Source: Gammaproteobacteria bacterium (GTDB taxonomy: Bacteria > Pseudomonadota > Gammaproteobacteria > Steroidobacterales > Steroidobacteraceae). Taken from it: a DNA stretch of 64,000 nucleotides. Of this stretch, positions 11,344 through 21,647 are shown piece by piece (the stretch's first letter is position 1; every line of letters begins with the position of its first letter). Location: positions 43,391 through 107,390 of the forward strand of contig VBMV01000048.1 of the NCBI GenBank assembly GCA_005878835.1, read 5' to 3'. A program made the position numbers and the translations under genes. Below the pieces are notes generated by a model. That model did not search any database. It was given only the letters and a program-made list of their open reading frames with translations, and was not told where the DNA came from.

Positions 11344-12360
11344 GTGGCCTTCAACAAGTGCCGTTACTTCCTGCTCGCCGCGCTCGCCTGCGCTCCGGCG
11401 GGCGCCCAGCCGGACGAGGCGGTCGCGGGTGGCTTCGACCTGCAGCGTCCCGAAATCATCGAATTCGTCAACGACGTGGTGAGCCGCGACGGCCTCAACC
11501 GCAAGGACGTGCGCGCCGTGCTGAAGGAAGCGCAGCCGCAGCCGAGGATCATCGAGACCATGAACCGCCCCATCGAGAAGGTGGCGCCCTGGTGGGAATA
11601 TCGCGACCGTTTCCTCACCCGCGATCGCATCGGCGACGGGGTGCGCTTCTGGCTCGATCACAAGAACGCGCTCGAGCAGGTCTCCGCCGAGTACCAGGTG
11701 CCGTGTGAATACCTGGTGGCAATCCTCGGCGTCGAGACGCACTACGGGCGCAATACCGGCCCCTACCGCGCACTGGACGCACTCGCAACGCTGGCGTTCG
11801 ACTATCCGCCGCGTCAGAAGTTCTTCCGTGGCGAGCTCGAGGAATTCCTGCTGCTGGCGAAGGAAAACAAGCTCGACCCGCGCACCGTCCCCGGCTCCTA
11901 CGCCGGCGCCCTCGGCGTGCCACAGTTCATGCCCTCACAATATCGGCGCTATGCGGTGGCTGCCAGCTCCGACCGGCCGCGCGACCTGTGGGGTGACTGG
12001 GACGAGATCTTCGCGAGCGTGGCGAATTATCTGCGCGAGCACGGCTGGGTGGCTGGCGGGCCGGTGCTGGCGGAGACCCGGCTCGAGCCCGACCCGAGTT
12101 TCCAGATCGAGCCGCACAATCTGGAGCTCAACGAGACCGTCGAGAGCCTCGCCGCGCACGGCGTGAAGGTCGAGATGAGCGTACCGGCCGACACTCCGGT
12201 GGTGCTGATCTCGGCCGAGCAGCGCGATGGCCCGGCCTACCGGGTCGGATTCCATAATTTCTACGTGCTCACGCGCTACAACGCCAGCGCGCGCTACGCC
12301 ATGGCGGTGCACGAGCTGGCCCAGGCGGTCGCGCAGCGCGTGCACGACGCCGCGCCGTGA
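11344..12360 (+). CDS. mltB: lytic murein transglycosylase B
   Basis: MltB cleaves the glycan strand of peptidoglycan to form 1,6-anhydro ends, and acts in the periplasm. The 338-residue product starts at a GTG and has a signal peptide (YFLLAALACAPAGAQ); no lipobox cysteine is visible at the predicted cleavage site, so it may be soluble rather than a lipoprotein. The catalytic glutamate lies in VAILGVETHYGRNTG. SYAGALGVPQFMPSQYRRYA is a strongly conserved family stretch. Its stop overlaps the rlpA start (GTGA). Confidence 0.94.
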   Translation: MAFNKCRYFLLAALACAPAGAQPDEAVAGGFDLQRPEIIEFVNDVVSRDGLNRKDVRAVLKEAQPQPRIIETMNRPIEKVAPWWEYRDRFLTRDRIGDGVRFWLDHKNALEQVSAEYQVPCEYLVAILGVETHYGRNTGPYRALDALATLAFDYPPRQKFFRGELEEFLLLAKENKLDPRTVPGSYAGALGVPQFMPSQYRRYAVAASSDRPRDLWGDWDEIFASVANYLREHGWVAGGPVLAETRLEPDPSFQIEPHNLELNETVESLAAHGVKVEMSVPADTPVVLISAEQRDGPAYRVGFHNFYVLTRYNASARYAMAVHELAQAVAQRVHDAAP

Positions 12361-13193
12361 GCGCCGCACAGCGCCTCCCGGCGCCGCTCGCGGCGGCGAG
12401 CGCCGCCGCACTGTGCATTCTGCTGACGGGGTGCGCGATCAGCGCGCGCCGCGCGCCGCAGCCTGCGCAGCGCCTGCCCCCGCCGGCGGCCGTGCCGCCG
12501 CCGCCGGTGGGCGTCGAATCGATCCCCGATGCCGTGCCGCGCCTGGAGCCGCGCAGCGCCCACGGCAATCCGCCGTTCTACGACGTGTTGGGCCGGCGCT
12601 ACTTCGTGCTCGCCGCCGCCGACGGCTACCTGGAACGCGGCGTGGCCTCCTGGTACGGCCCGACCTTCCACGGGGGCAACACCTCGAGCGGCGAGCCCTA
12701 CGACATGTACGGCATGAGCGCGGCTCACAGGACCCTGCCGCTGCCGACCTATGCGCGCGTCACCAATCTGCGCAACGGCAGAAGCGTCGTGGTGCGCATC
12801 AACGACCGCGGCCCGTTCGTCGCCAACCGCCTCATCGATCTGTCCTACACGGCGGCCGCAAAGCTCGACATGATCCGCGAAGGGACCACACTCGTGGAGG
12901 TGCGGGCGCTGACGCCGGGCGCGCCCGATGAGCTGACGCGCAGCGCGCAGTCACCGCCACCCTCACTGTATGTGCAGGCGGGCGCGTTCGCCGATGCACA
13001 CAACGCGCAGCACCTGCTCGAGCGGCTGCACGCCGCGGGACTGGCCAGCGCCTTCATCCTCTCGCCCCTGGAAGGCAGATCACGCCTGTACCGCGTGCGA
13101 CTCGGGCCCGTGAGCGGCGTCGCGGAATTCGACTCACTCGCCGCGCGCCTCGCAGCGCTCGGCATCCGCGACGCCCGACTGGCCCTCGACTGA
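12357..13193 (+). CDS. rlpA: septal ring lytic transglycosylase RlpA, lipoprotein with SPOR domain
   Basis: RlpA is an outer-membrane lipoprotein that in Pseudomonas cleaves glycan strands lacking stem peptides. The 278-residue product starts at GTG 12357, overlapping mltB. It has a lipobox (ILLTGC, Cys at about residue 23), then a Pro-rich linker. The double-psi beta-barrel domain carries GVASWYGPTFHGGNTSSGE and RVTNLRNGRSVVVRINDRGP, including the catalytic-type Asp in NDRGPF. The last 70 residues form a SPOR domain (LYVQAGAFADAHNAQHLLER), which binds denuded glycan at septa. Confidence 0.93.
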   Translation: MSAAQRLPAPLAAASAAALCILLTGCAISARRAPQPAQRLPPPAAVPPPPVGVESIPDAVPRLEPRSAHGNPPFYDVLGRRYFVLAAADGYLERGVASWYGPTFHGGNTSSGEPYDMYGMSAAHRTLPLPTYARVTNLRNGRSVVVRINDRGPFVANRLIDLSYTAAAKLDMIREGTTLVEVRALTPGAPDELTRSAQSPPPSLYVQAGAFADAHNAQHLLERLHAAGLASAFILSPLEGRSRLYRVRLGPVSGVAEFDSLAARLAALGIRDARLALD

Positions 13194-13233
13194 AGCGCGC
13201 GCGCCGCCCTGGCGCGCCGCACGCCAGCGGCGC

Positions 13234-13260
13234 TTGAGCGCGTCGCGCTTGGGTTAAGAT
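13234..13260 (+). promoter_or_regulatory. possible promoter for dacA
   Basis: TTGAGC (13234-13239) and TAAGAT (13255-13260) lie just upstream of the dacA GTG at 13269. The spacer is only 15 bases, shorter than ideal, and the leader would be almost absent, so this is a weak call. The 75-base gap is the widest in this operon apart from the mreB promoter region. Confidence 0.25.
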
Positions 13261-13268
13261 CCGCACCC

Positions 13269-14423
13269 GTGGTCCGCTCATCGTTCACCGTCCTCGCCTG
13301 GGTCGCGCTGGCGCTCGCCGCCGCGACGCCGCCGGCGCAGGCCGCGGCCCCGATACCCGCACCGCCCGAGGTCAACGCGCGCTCCTATCTGCTGGTCGAT
13401 CACTTCAGCGGCCGCGTGCTGGCCGAGAGGCACGCCGACGAGCGCGCCGAGCCTGCGAGCCTCACCAAGCTGATGACGGCGTACGTGGTCTTCAAGGCGC
13501 TCGCGGAAGGCCGGCTGAAACTCACCGACATGGTCACCATCAGCGAGCACGCCTGGCGCACGGGGGGCTCGCGCAGTTTCGTGCAGGTCGGCACGCAGAT
13601 CCCGGCCGACATTCTCGTCAAGGGCATGATCGTGCAGTCCGGGAACGACGCCAGCATCGCGCTCGCCGAGAAGGTCGGCGGCACCGAGGCCGCCTTCGCG
13701 CAGATGATGAACGAGTACGCCCGGCGCCTCGGCATGCGATCGAGCCACTTCGAGAACGCCGACGGCCTACCCTCCCCCAATCACTACACCACGGCGCGCG
13801 ACACGGTGACGCTCGCCGATGCGCTCATCCGCGAGTTTCCGCAGTTCTATCCGCTGTTCAGCCTGCGCGAATTCATGTGGAACAACATCCGCCAGGACAA
13901 CCGCAACGGCCTGCTCGGCAAGGATCCGTCGGTCGACGGGCTCAAGACCGGGCACACCGACAGCGCCGGCTTCTGCCTCGCGACCTCCGCCAACCGCAAC
14001 GGCATGCGGCTGGTGTCGGTGGTTCTGGGTGCCCCGAGCGTCAGGGCGCGCGAGGACGCCAGCGCCGCCCTGCTGAACTACGGCTACACCTTTTACGAGA
14101 CCGTGCGCGTCAAGGCGGCGCGCGAGACGGTGCTGAAGCCGCGCGTCTACAAGTCGGCGAGCGAGTTCGCCGCGGTCGGCGTGCCGTACGATGTCTACGC
14201 GACCGTCGGCCGCGGGCAGGGCGCGGGGCTGCGCACCAGTGCGCGCTTGAGCGGCGAGCCGCTGATTGCACCGCTCACCGCCGGCAAGCCCGTGGGCGAG
14301 CTGACCGTGGCGGACGCCACGGGCGAGGTGATCGCGCGCGCACCGCTCACCGCCTTGGCGCCGGTACCAGCGGGCGGGCTGTGGACGCGCGCGCTGGACA
14401 GCGTGGCATTGTGGTTCCATTGA
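13269..14423 (+). CDS. dacA: D-alanyl-D-alanine carboxypeptidase (PBP5/6 family)
   Basis: This class C penicillin-binding protein trims the terminal D-Ala from peptidoglycan pentapeptides. The 384-residue product has an N-terminal signal peptide (AWVALALAAATPPAQA). The active-site motifs are EPASLTKLMTAYVV (SXXK), VQSGNDASIALAE (SXN) and GLKTGHTDSAGFCL (KTG). A C-terminal beta domain follows and ends in an amphipathic-looking GGLWTRALDSVALWFH, which suits membrane attachment. It uses a GTG start. The released D-Ala is a natural substrate for the aminotransferase encoded next. Confidence 0.95.
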   Translation: MVRSSFTVLAWVALALAAATPPAQAAAPIPAPPEVNARSYLLVDHFSGRVLAERHADERAEPASLTKLMTAYVVFKALAEGRLKLTDMVTISEHAWRTGGSRSFVQVGTQIPADILVKGMIVQSGNDASIALAEKVGGTEAAFAQMMNEYARRLGMRSSHFENADGLPSPNHYTTARDTVTLADALIREFPQFYPLFSLREFMWNNIRQDNRNGLLGKDPSVDGLKTGHTDSAGFCLATSANRNGMRLVSVVLGAPSVRAREDASAALLNYGYTFYETVRVKAARETVLKPRVYKSASEFAAVGVPYDVYATVGRGQGAGLRTSARLSGEPLIAPLTAGKPVGELTVADATGEVIARAPLTALAPVPAGGLWTRALDSVALWFH

Positions 14424-14436
14424 GCCCTTAGAGCGC

Positions 14437-15309
14437 ATGGCCGAGCCCCTGCCCCTGTGCTACCTGAACGGCGCATACCTGCCGCTCACCGAGGCGCGTA
14501 TCTCCCCGCTCGATCGCGGCTTCCTGTACGCGGACGCCGTCTACGAGCTCATGCCGGTATACGGCGGGCGAGCGTTCCGCTTCGCCGCCCACGCCGAGCG
14601 CCTCACGCGCAGCCTCGCCGGCATCGGCATGGCGGATCCGCACACGCGCGAGGAGTGGCGCGCGATCCTCGGCACGCTGATCGAGCGCAACGGTGGCGGC
14701 GACTGTTACGTGTACTGGCAGGTGACCCGCGGCGCACAGCACGGCCGCTCCCACGCGCCGCTGCCGCAGATCCCGCGCACCGTATTCGCGTTCTGCGCGC
14801 CCCTGCCGGTGAACGGCCCCGAGATCCTCGAGCGCGGCGTCGCGTGCGTGACCGCCGACGACAGCCGCTGGGCGCGTTGCGACATCAAATCGACCGCCCT
14901 GCTGGCGAACGTGCTGCTGCGCCAGCTGTCGGTGGACGCGGGAGCGTCCGAGACCATCCTGCTGCGCGACGGCGAGCTCACCGAAGCCTCCGCCTCCGCC
15001 GTGCACGTGGTGCTCGGCGGCGAGCTGCTGATGCCGCCGCACTCGCGCCGCATTCTGCCGGGCACCACGCGCGGGGTGGTGGAGGAGCTGGCGGCGCGCG
15101 CCGCCCTGCACAGCCGCGTCCTGCCGATCAGCGAGGCGCAGCTGCGCTGCGCCGATGAGGTGTGGATCTCGGCCGCCACGCGCGAGGTGCAGCCGGTGAC
15201 CGCTCTCGACGGTCACCCCGTCGGCAGCGGCAGGCCCGGCCCGCTGTGGCGGCGCGTATACCAGGTACTGCAGGACTACAAGCGCGAGCTCGCCGGCACC
15301 CCGTGGTGA
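14437..15309 (+). CDS. dat: D-amino-acid aminotransferase (class IV PLP)
   Basis: D-alanine aminotransferase exchanges amino groups between D-Ala and 2-oxo acids such as 2-oxoglutarate, linking D-Ala and D-Glu pools. The 290-residue product has the fold-type IV layout: LNGAYLPLTEARISPLDRGF at the start, YWQVTRGAQHGRSHAPLP, the PLP lysine in CDIKSTALLANVLLRQ, and ETILLRDGELTEASASAVHV. Branched-chain aminotransferase or aminodeoxychorismate lyase are relatives. The gene follows dacA by 13 bases, and the family member next to dacA is usually called D-Ala aminotransferase. It ends the peptidoglycan block. Confidence 0.85.
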   Translation: MAEPLPLCYLNGAYLPLTEARISPLDRGFLYADAVYELMPVYGGRAFRFAAHAERLTRSLAGIGMADPHTREEWRAILGTLIERNGGGDCYVYWQVTRGAQHGRSHAPLPQIPRTVFAFCAPLPVNGPEILERGVACVTADDSRWARCDIKSTALLANVLLRQLSVDAGASETILLRDGELTEASASAVHVVLGGELLMPPHSRRILPGTTRGVVEELAARAALHSRVLPISEAQLRCADEVWISAATREVQPVTALDGHPVGSGRPGPLWRRVYQVLQDYKRELAGTPW

Positions 15310-15356
15310 GGGGCCGCCGAGGCCGCCGTAACACGCCGCGCCTGTAACCTGTTTGT

Positions 15357-15376
15357 CACCCGCCCGTTACCGGGTG
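15357..15376 (+). promoter_or_regulatory. small hairpin upstream of cysA
   Basis: CACCCG (15357-15362) and CGGGTG (15371-15376) form a 6-bp perfect stem with an 8-base loop in the 108-base gap between dat and cysA. No T-tract follows, so it is not a convincing terminator. It could separate the two operons or act as a protein-binding site. Confidence 0.3.
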
Positions 15377-15417
15377 GACACTGACGATCCGGTCACGCCC
15401 CCGGTAGCATCGCCGGA

Positions 15418-17168
<1,751 letters not shown>

Positions 17169-17172
<4 letters not shown>

Positions 17173-18005
17173 GCTTCCGCCAGCCCAGCGTGCTGCCCGG
17201 GTTCGGCCTGACTTTCGGCTTCACCACGTTCTTCCTCAGCGCCATCGTGCTGCTGCCACTTGCCGCGCTGGCGCTGGCCGCCGCCTCCCTGCACTGGAGC
17301 GACTTCGTGCACGTGGTCTTGAGTCCGCGGGCGCTCGGCTCCTACCGCCTGTCCTTCGGCGCCTCGTTCCTCGCCGCGGCGATCAATCTGGTGTTCGGCC
17401 TCATCATCGCCTGGACGCTGGTGCGCTACGAATTCCCGGGCAGAGGGCTCATCGACGCGCTCATCGACATGCCCTTCGCGCTGCCCACGGCGGTCTCAGG
17501 TATCGCGCTCACCACGGTGTTTGCGCACAACGGCTGGATCGGGCGCTACCTGGAGCCCTGGGGCGTGAAAGTCGCGTACACCTGGGTGGGCGTGACCCTC
17601 GCGCTGACCCTGATCAGCATGCCGTTCGCGGTGCGCGCCGTGCAGCCGGCGCTGCTGGAGGTGCAGCGTGATCTGGAGGAGGCGGCGGAGACCCTGGGTG
17701 CGGGCCGTATCTACGTCTTCCGCCGCATCATCCTGCCGGCGGTGCTGCCCGCGCTCCTGACCGGCTTCACGCTGGCGTTCGCGCGCGCCCTCGGGGAGTA
17801 CGGCTCGGTCATTTTCATCGCCGGCAACCTGCCGATGAAGACCGAGATCACCCCGCTCCTCATCGTCATCCATCTCGAGGAGTTCGACTACCACGGCGCC
17901 GCGGCCCTGGGGGTGGTGATGCTCGGCATCTCCTTCGTCGTGCTGCTCGCCATCAACCTGCTGCAGGCGTGGGGGCGCCGCCGGCACGTCAGGGCGGCTC
18001 ACTGA
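17169..18005 (+). CDS. cysT: sulfate ABC transporter permease CysT (CysU)
   Basis: CysT is one of two membrane subunits of the sulfate/thiosulfate importer. I chose the ATG at 17169 (MSFRQPSVLPGFGLTFGFTT), which overlaps the cysA stop and gives 278 residues. An in-frame alternative upstream lies inside cysA. Six membrane segments are apparent. The coupling-helix (EAA) region reads EVQRDLEEAAETLGAGRIYV, followed by ILPAVLPALLTGFTLAFARALGEYG in two parts. GNLPMKTEITPLLIVIHLEE is a well-conserved CysT stretch. Confidence 0.94.
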
Positions 18006-18871
18006 TGGGCGCAGCGCTCCCCTCCGCCCTCGCCGGCGACGCCACGCGACCCGGGCAGCACACCTGGCTGCACTCCCTGGTGCGCTGGCTGTTCATCGCG
18101 GTGTCCCTCACGTTCCTGGCGGCGGTGCTGCTCGCGCCGCTCGCGACCGTGTTCGTCATGGCGCTCGAGCGGGGGCTGCAGGCCTACCTGCACAGCTTCG
18201 CCGACCCGGATACCGCAGCGGCCGTGCGCCTGACGCTCACCACGGCGCTGGTGGTGGTGCCGATCAACACCCTGTTCGGACTCGCCGCCGCCTGGGCCAT
18301 CGCCAAGTTCGAGTTCCGCGGCAAGAGCATCCTCATCACGCTGATCGACCTGCCGCTGGCGATCTCGCCGGTGATCTCCGGCATGATCTTCGTGCTGCTG
18401 TTCGGCCTGCACGGCTGGTTCGGCGTGTGGCTGCGCGAGCACGACCTCAGCATCATCTTCGCGCTGCCGGGCATCATGCTGGCCACCATGTTCGTGACCT
18501 TCCCGTACGTGGCGCGCGAGCTGATCCCGCTCATGCAGCAGCTGGGTAACGACGAGGAAGAAGCCGCCATCACGCTCGGGGCGGGTGGCTGGATGACCTT
18601 CTTTCACGTGACGCTGCCGAAGATACGCTGGGGCCTGCTGTACGGTATGGTGCTGTGCAACGCGCGCGCCATGGGCGAGTTCGGCGCGGTGTCGGTGGTG
18701 TCCGGACACATCCGCGGCCTGACCAACACCATGCCGCTGCACATCGAGATCCTCTACAACGAATATAACTTCGTCGGCGCGTTCGCCGTCGCCTCGCTCC
18801 TCACCCTGCTCGCGGCCCTGACGCTCGTGGTCAAGACCCTGGTCGAGCGCACCGGTTACCGGCGCCGCTGA
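18005..18871 (+). CDS. cysW: sulfate ABC transporter permease CysW
   Basis: CysW is the second permease subunit. I chose the ATG at 18005, which shares one base with the cysT stop (TGATG) and gives 288 residues. Six membrane segments are visible. The EAA loop reads GNDEEEAAITLGAGGWMTF, followed by THVTLPKIRWGLLYG-type permease sequence. MGEFGAVSVVSGHIRGLTNT and LHIEILYNEYNFVGAFAVAS are typical CysW segments. The histidine kinase gene begins 5 bases after its stop. Confidence 0.94.
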   Translation: MGAALPSALAGDATRPGQHTWLHSLVRWLFIAVSLTFLAAVLLAPLATVFVMALERGLQAYLHSFADPDTAAAVRLTLTTALVVVPINTLFGLAAAWAIAKFEFRGKSILITLIDLPLAISPVISGMIFVLLFGLHGWFGVWLREHDLSIIFALPGIMLATMFVTFPYVARELIPLMQQLGNDEEEAAITLGAGGWMTFFHVTLPKIRWGLLYGMVLCNARAMGEFGAVSVVSGHIRGLTNTMPLHIEILYNEYNFVGAFAVASLLTLLAALTLVVKTLVERTGYRRR

Positions 18872-18876
18872 CGCCC

Positions 18877-20979
18877 ATGCGCGCGCGCCTGGCACACCTG
18901 TGGAGCTCGCTGTGGCCGGACCCGGCCACGACCAGCCTCGGCTGGTGGCTGGTGGCGATCCATCTGGGCCTGGTGCTGCTGGTGGGCGGCGGCATTTCCT
19001 GGTACGCGAGCGGCATGCTGCGCGACCTGGCGGACGAGCAGGGCAAGGCGCGCGTGCAGCTCGCGGCCACGACCGCGCGCGAAGACCTGCGGCGCATGGG
19101 CGAGGACGCGCTCGCCACCGCGCGCGCGCTCGCCGAGCGACCGACGCTGCAGCGCCTGACGGCCGAAGGACAGAGCGACGCGCTGCCGCCGTTCCTGCAT
19201 CGCGCGTGCGAGGCGGGTGGCGTGGATGGCTGCGCGGTGCTCTCCGGCGAGAGCGCGCTCGCCGTCTCGGGCCCGGCGCTCGACTGGCAGCAGATACTCA
19301 CCGCGAGCGCCGAGCAGAGCGCGACTTTCATGGCGCTGTCCGCGACCGAGCGCGTGCCGCTGCTCGGCGCCCGCGCCGCGCTCGGTCAGGCGGGCATGCA
19401 CGTGTACGTGGTGCGGCGCCTGGACAGCAAGCTGGCGCGGGCGCTCAGCGGCCAGGTGGGGGCGGAGATCAGGCTCATCGACTACCGCGCCTACACCAGC
19501 GGCCCGGTGACCACGTTCACGCCGCTGTACGCCGCGGCGCTCGCCGACGGACACTCCGCGGTGCAGCGCATCGACGCGCAGGACGTGTATGCCTGCGCCG
19601 TGCCGGTGTTCGCCTCCAGCGGCGAGGCGATCGCGCTCATCGAGGCGCTGCTGCCGACCAGCGCGGTCGACGCGCCCACCCGTCACCTGGTGCACAAGCT
19701 CCTGGTGACCGCGCTGATCCTGGGCCTGCTCGCGGTGTTCGCCGGTTTGATCCTGGGCGAGCTGGTCGCCGGCCCGGTGCGCGCGCTGACCGCCGCGGCC
19801 ACCCGTCTCGGCGCGGGGGACTTCTCCGCCTCGATTCCGCCGGGCGGGGCTGCGGAGGTCGGCGCCCTGGCGCGCACCATGGAAACCATGCGGCGCAACC
19901 TCATCGATCTCACCACGACGCTGCGGCGGCGCGAAGCCGAGGCCCAGGCGGTGCTCAGCGGCATCGTCGAAGGGGTGTACGCGGTCGACAGGAACCGGAT
20001 CATCCGTTACCTCAATCCGCAGGCAGCGCGACTGCTGGGTGTTACGCCAAGCCAAGCGGTGGGCCGTTTCTGCGGCGACGTCCTGCAGCCGCGTAACGAG
20101 GACGGCCGGCGTCCCTGCGATTTCCGCTGCCCGATCCTGCAGGCGCGCACTGCCGGCAGTGCCAAGGCCGTCGAGCGCCTCGGTGTGGAGCCGGGCGAGC
20201 CGCGCACCGCGGTGATCACCAGCTCCGCCCAGGTGGAGGACCTGCAGGTACAGGTGATCCGCGACGAAACCGAGCTCGAGGCGGTTCGCCGGGCGCGCGA
20301 CTCGGTGCTCGCCAACATCTCGCACGAGTTCCGCACACCGCTCGCCGCACAGCTGGCGTCGATCGAGCTGCTGCTCGCGGGTCTGGAGCGGCTGCCGGCG
20401 GCGCAGCAGAAGGAGCTGGTGAGCTCGCTGGAGCGTGGCACGCTGCGTCTGACACAGCTCATCGACAACCTGCTCGAGAGCGTACGCATCGAGTCGGGAC
20501 AGCTCGGCATCCGCCAGCAGAGCGTGGCGCTCGCCGAGGTGGTGGAGGAGGCGCGCGCCCTGGTGCGCCCGCTCCTGGCGCAGCGGCGCCAGACCCTCGC
20601 GGTCAGCCTGCCCGAGGATCTGCCGCTGGTGGCCGGCGACAAGCCGCGTCTCACCCAGGTGTTCGTCAACCTGCTCGCCAACGCCAACAAATTCGCGCCC
20701 GAGGACAGCACCGTGCGCATCGGCGCCGAGGCGCGAGCGGGTCAGGTGCTCGCCTGGGTGGAGGATGAAGGTCCGGGACCGGCGGCGAGCGACGGCGAGG
20801 CGCTGTTCGCGCGCTTTCGGCGCGGCGGCGGCGCGGAACCGGAGGCGGCGGGGCTCGGACTCGGTCTGTGGCTCGTGAAGTCGATCATCGACCGGCATTC
20901 GGGCAGCGTCGCCTTCGAGCGCACCGCCGCCGGCCGCACTCGCTTCACCCTGACCCTGCCGGCGGAGAAGGGCGCATGA
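18877..20979 (+). CDS. membrane sensor histidine kinase with HAMP and Cys-bearing PAS domain
   Basis: This 700-residue kinase has a transmembrane segment at about 24-48, a large predicted periplasmic domain of roughly 220 residues, and a second transmembrane segment at about 272-292 (LLVTALILGLLAVFAGLILG). A HAMP domain follows, then a PAS domain at about 355-460 (EGVYAVDRNRIIRYLNPQA). The phosphoacceptor is His 483 in ANISHEFRTPL, and the ATPase boxes include NLLANANKFAP (N box) and GLGLGLWLVKSII (G2). The PAS domain carries Cys 399, 414 and 418, the last in FRCPIL. Directly following cysW and overlapping the response regulator gene, it may report on sulfate transport or thiol/redox state; the signal is unknown. 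Confidence 0.9.
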   Translation: MRARLAHLWSSLWPDPATTSLGWWLVAIHLGLVLLVGGGISWYASGMLRDLADEQGKARVQLAATTAREDLRRMGEDALATARALAERPTLQRLTAEGQSDALPPFLHRACEAGGVDGCAVLSGESALAVSGPALDWQQILTASAEQSATFMALSATERVPLLGARAALGQAGMHVYVVRRLDSKLARALSGQVGAEIRLIDYRAYTSGPVTTFTPLYAAALADGHSAVQRIDAQDVYACAVPVFASSGEAIALIEALLPTSAVDAPTRHLVHKLLVTALILGLLAVFAGLILGELVAGPVRALTAAATRLGAGDFSASIPPGGAAEVGALARTMETMRRNLIDLTTTLRRREAEAQAVLSGIVEGVYAVDRNRIIRYLNPQAARLLGVTPSQAVGRFCGDVLQPRNEDGRRPCDFRCPILQARTAGSAKAVERLGVEPGEPRTAVITSSAQVEDLQVQVIRDETELEAVRRARDSVLANISHEFRTPLAAQLASIELLLAGLERLPAAQQKELVSSLERGTLRLTQLIDNLLESVRIESGQLGIRQQSVALAEVVEEARALVRPLLAQRRQTLAVSLPEDLPLVAGDKPRLTQVFVNLLANANKFAPEDSTVRIGAEARAGQVLAWVEDEGPGPAASDGEALFARFRRGGGAEPEAAGLGLGLWLVKSIIDRHSGSVAFERTAAGRTRFTLTLPAEKGA

Positions 20980-21647
20980 AAGTCCTGGTGGCGGACGATG
21001 ACGGGGATCTGCGCGATCTCATTGGCTTCACCCTGACGCAATCGGGTTATCTCGTCCTCAAGGCGGGCGACGGACCCTCCGCCGTGCGTCGCTTCGAGGA
21101 GGAGTCCCCGGACCTGGTGGTGCTCGACATCAACATGCCGGGCCTGTCCGGTTTTCAGGTCTGCGAGGCGATCCGCAAGCGCTCGCGCATCCCGGTGATG
21201 ATGCTGACCGTGCGCGGCGAGGAGGAGGATCTGGTGCGCGCGCTGGAGCTCGGCGCCGATGACTACCTCACCAAGCCGTTCAGCCCGCGCACGCTGCTCG
21301 CGCGCGTCAAGGCGCTGCTGCGCCGGGCGGGAATGGAAAATACCGCCCCGCTGGCCGCCGGACGCGTGGCCCTCGATCTGCAGGAGCACACCGTGAGCAT
21401 CGGCCGCGCCGAGCCGGTGCGCCTCACGAAGCTCGAGCTGCGGCTGCTGCAGATGCTGCTCGCCAATGCCGGCCACACGGTGAGCTCCGATCGGCTGCTG
21501 GCGCAGGTGTGGGGGCATCGCAGCGGCGGTGACCGGCAGCTCCTCAAGCAGCTGGTGCACCGGCTGCGGCAGAAGATCGAGGCCGATCCGGCGGCGCCCG
21601 CGCTGCTGCGCACCGCCGCGGCCGGCTACAAGCTGCTGGTCGAGTGA
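20976..21647 (+). CDS. OmpR/PhoB-family response regulator
   Basis: The start is the ATG at 20976 ([18 protein letters not shown]), overlapping the kinase stop as ATGA and giving 223 residues. The receiver domain has the acidic pocket ADDD (7-9), the phospho-acceptor Asp 51 in VVLDINMPG, and the Lys in DDYLTKPF. The C-terminal half is a winged helix ([18 protein letters not shown], then [11 protein letters not shown]). It is the cognate partner of the preceding kinase. Its 3' end overlaps the convergent sulfate-binding protein gene by 22 bases. Confidence 0.93.
   Translation: MKVLVADDDGDLRDLIGFTLTQSGYLVLKAGDGPSAVRRFEEESPDLVVLDINMPGLSGFQVCEAIRKRSRIPVMMLTVRGEEEDLVRALELGADDYLTKPFSPRTLLARVKALLRRAGMENTAPLAAGRVALDLQEHTVSIGRAEPVRLTKLELRLLQMLLANAGHTVSSDRLLAQVWGHRSGGDRQLLKQLVHRLRQKIEADPAAPALLRTAAAGYKLLVE

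Noticed and set aside
15357..15376. Hairpin before cysA as a riboswitch or intrinsic terminator
   Set aside because: The 6-bp stem is too small for a known sulfur-related riboswitch and lacks a U-tract. Kept only as a weak regulatory feature.
18856..20898. Open frame of 680 codons antisense to the histidine kinase
   Set aside because: Shadow frame. The kinase on the plus strand has all expected motifs in order.
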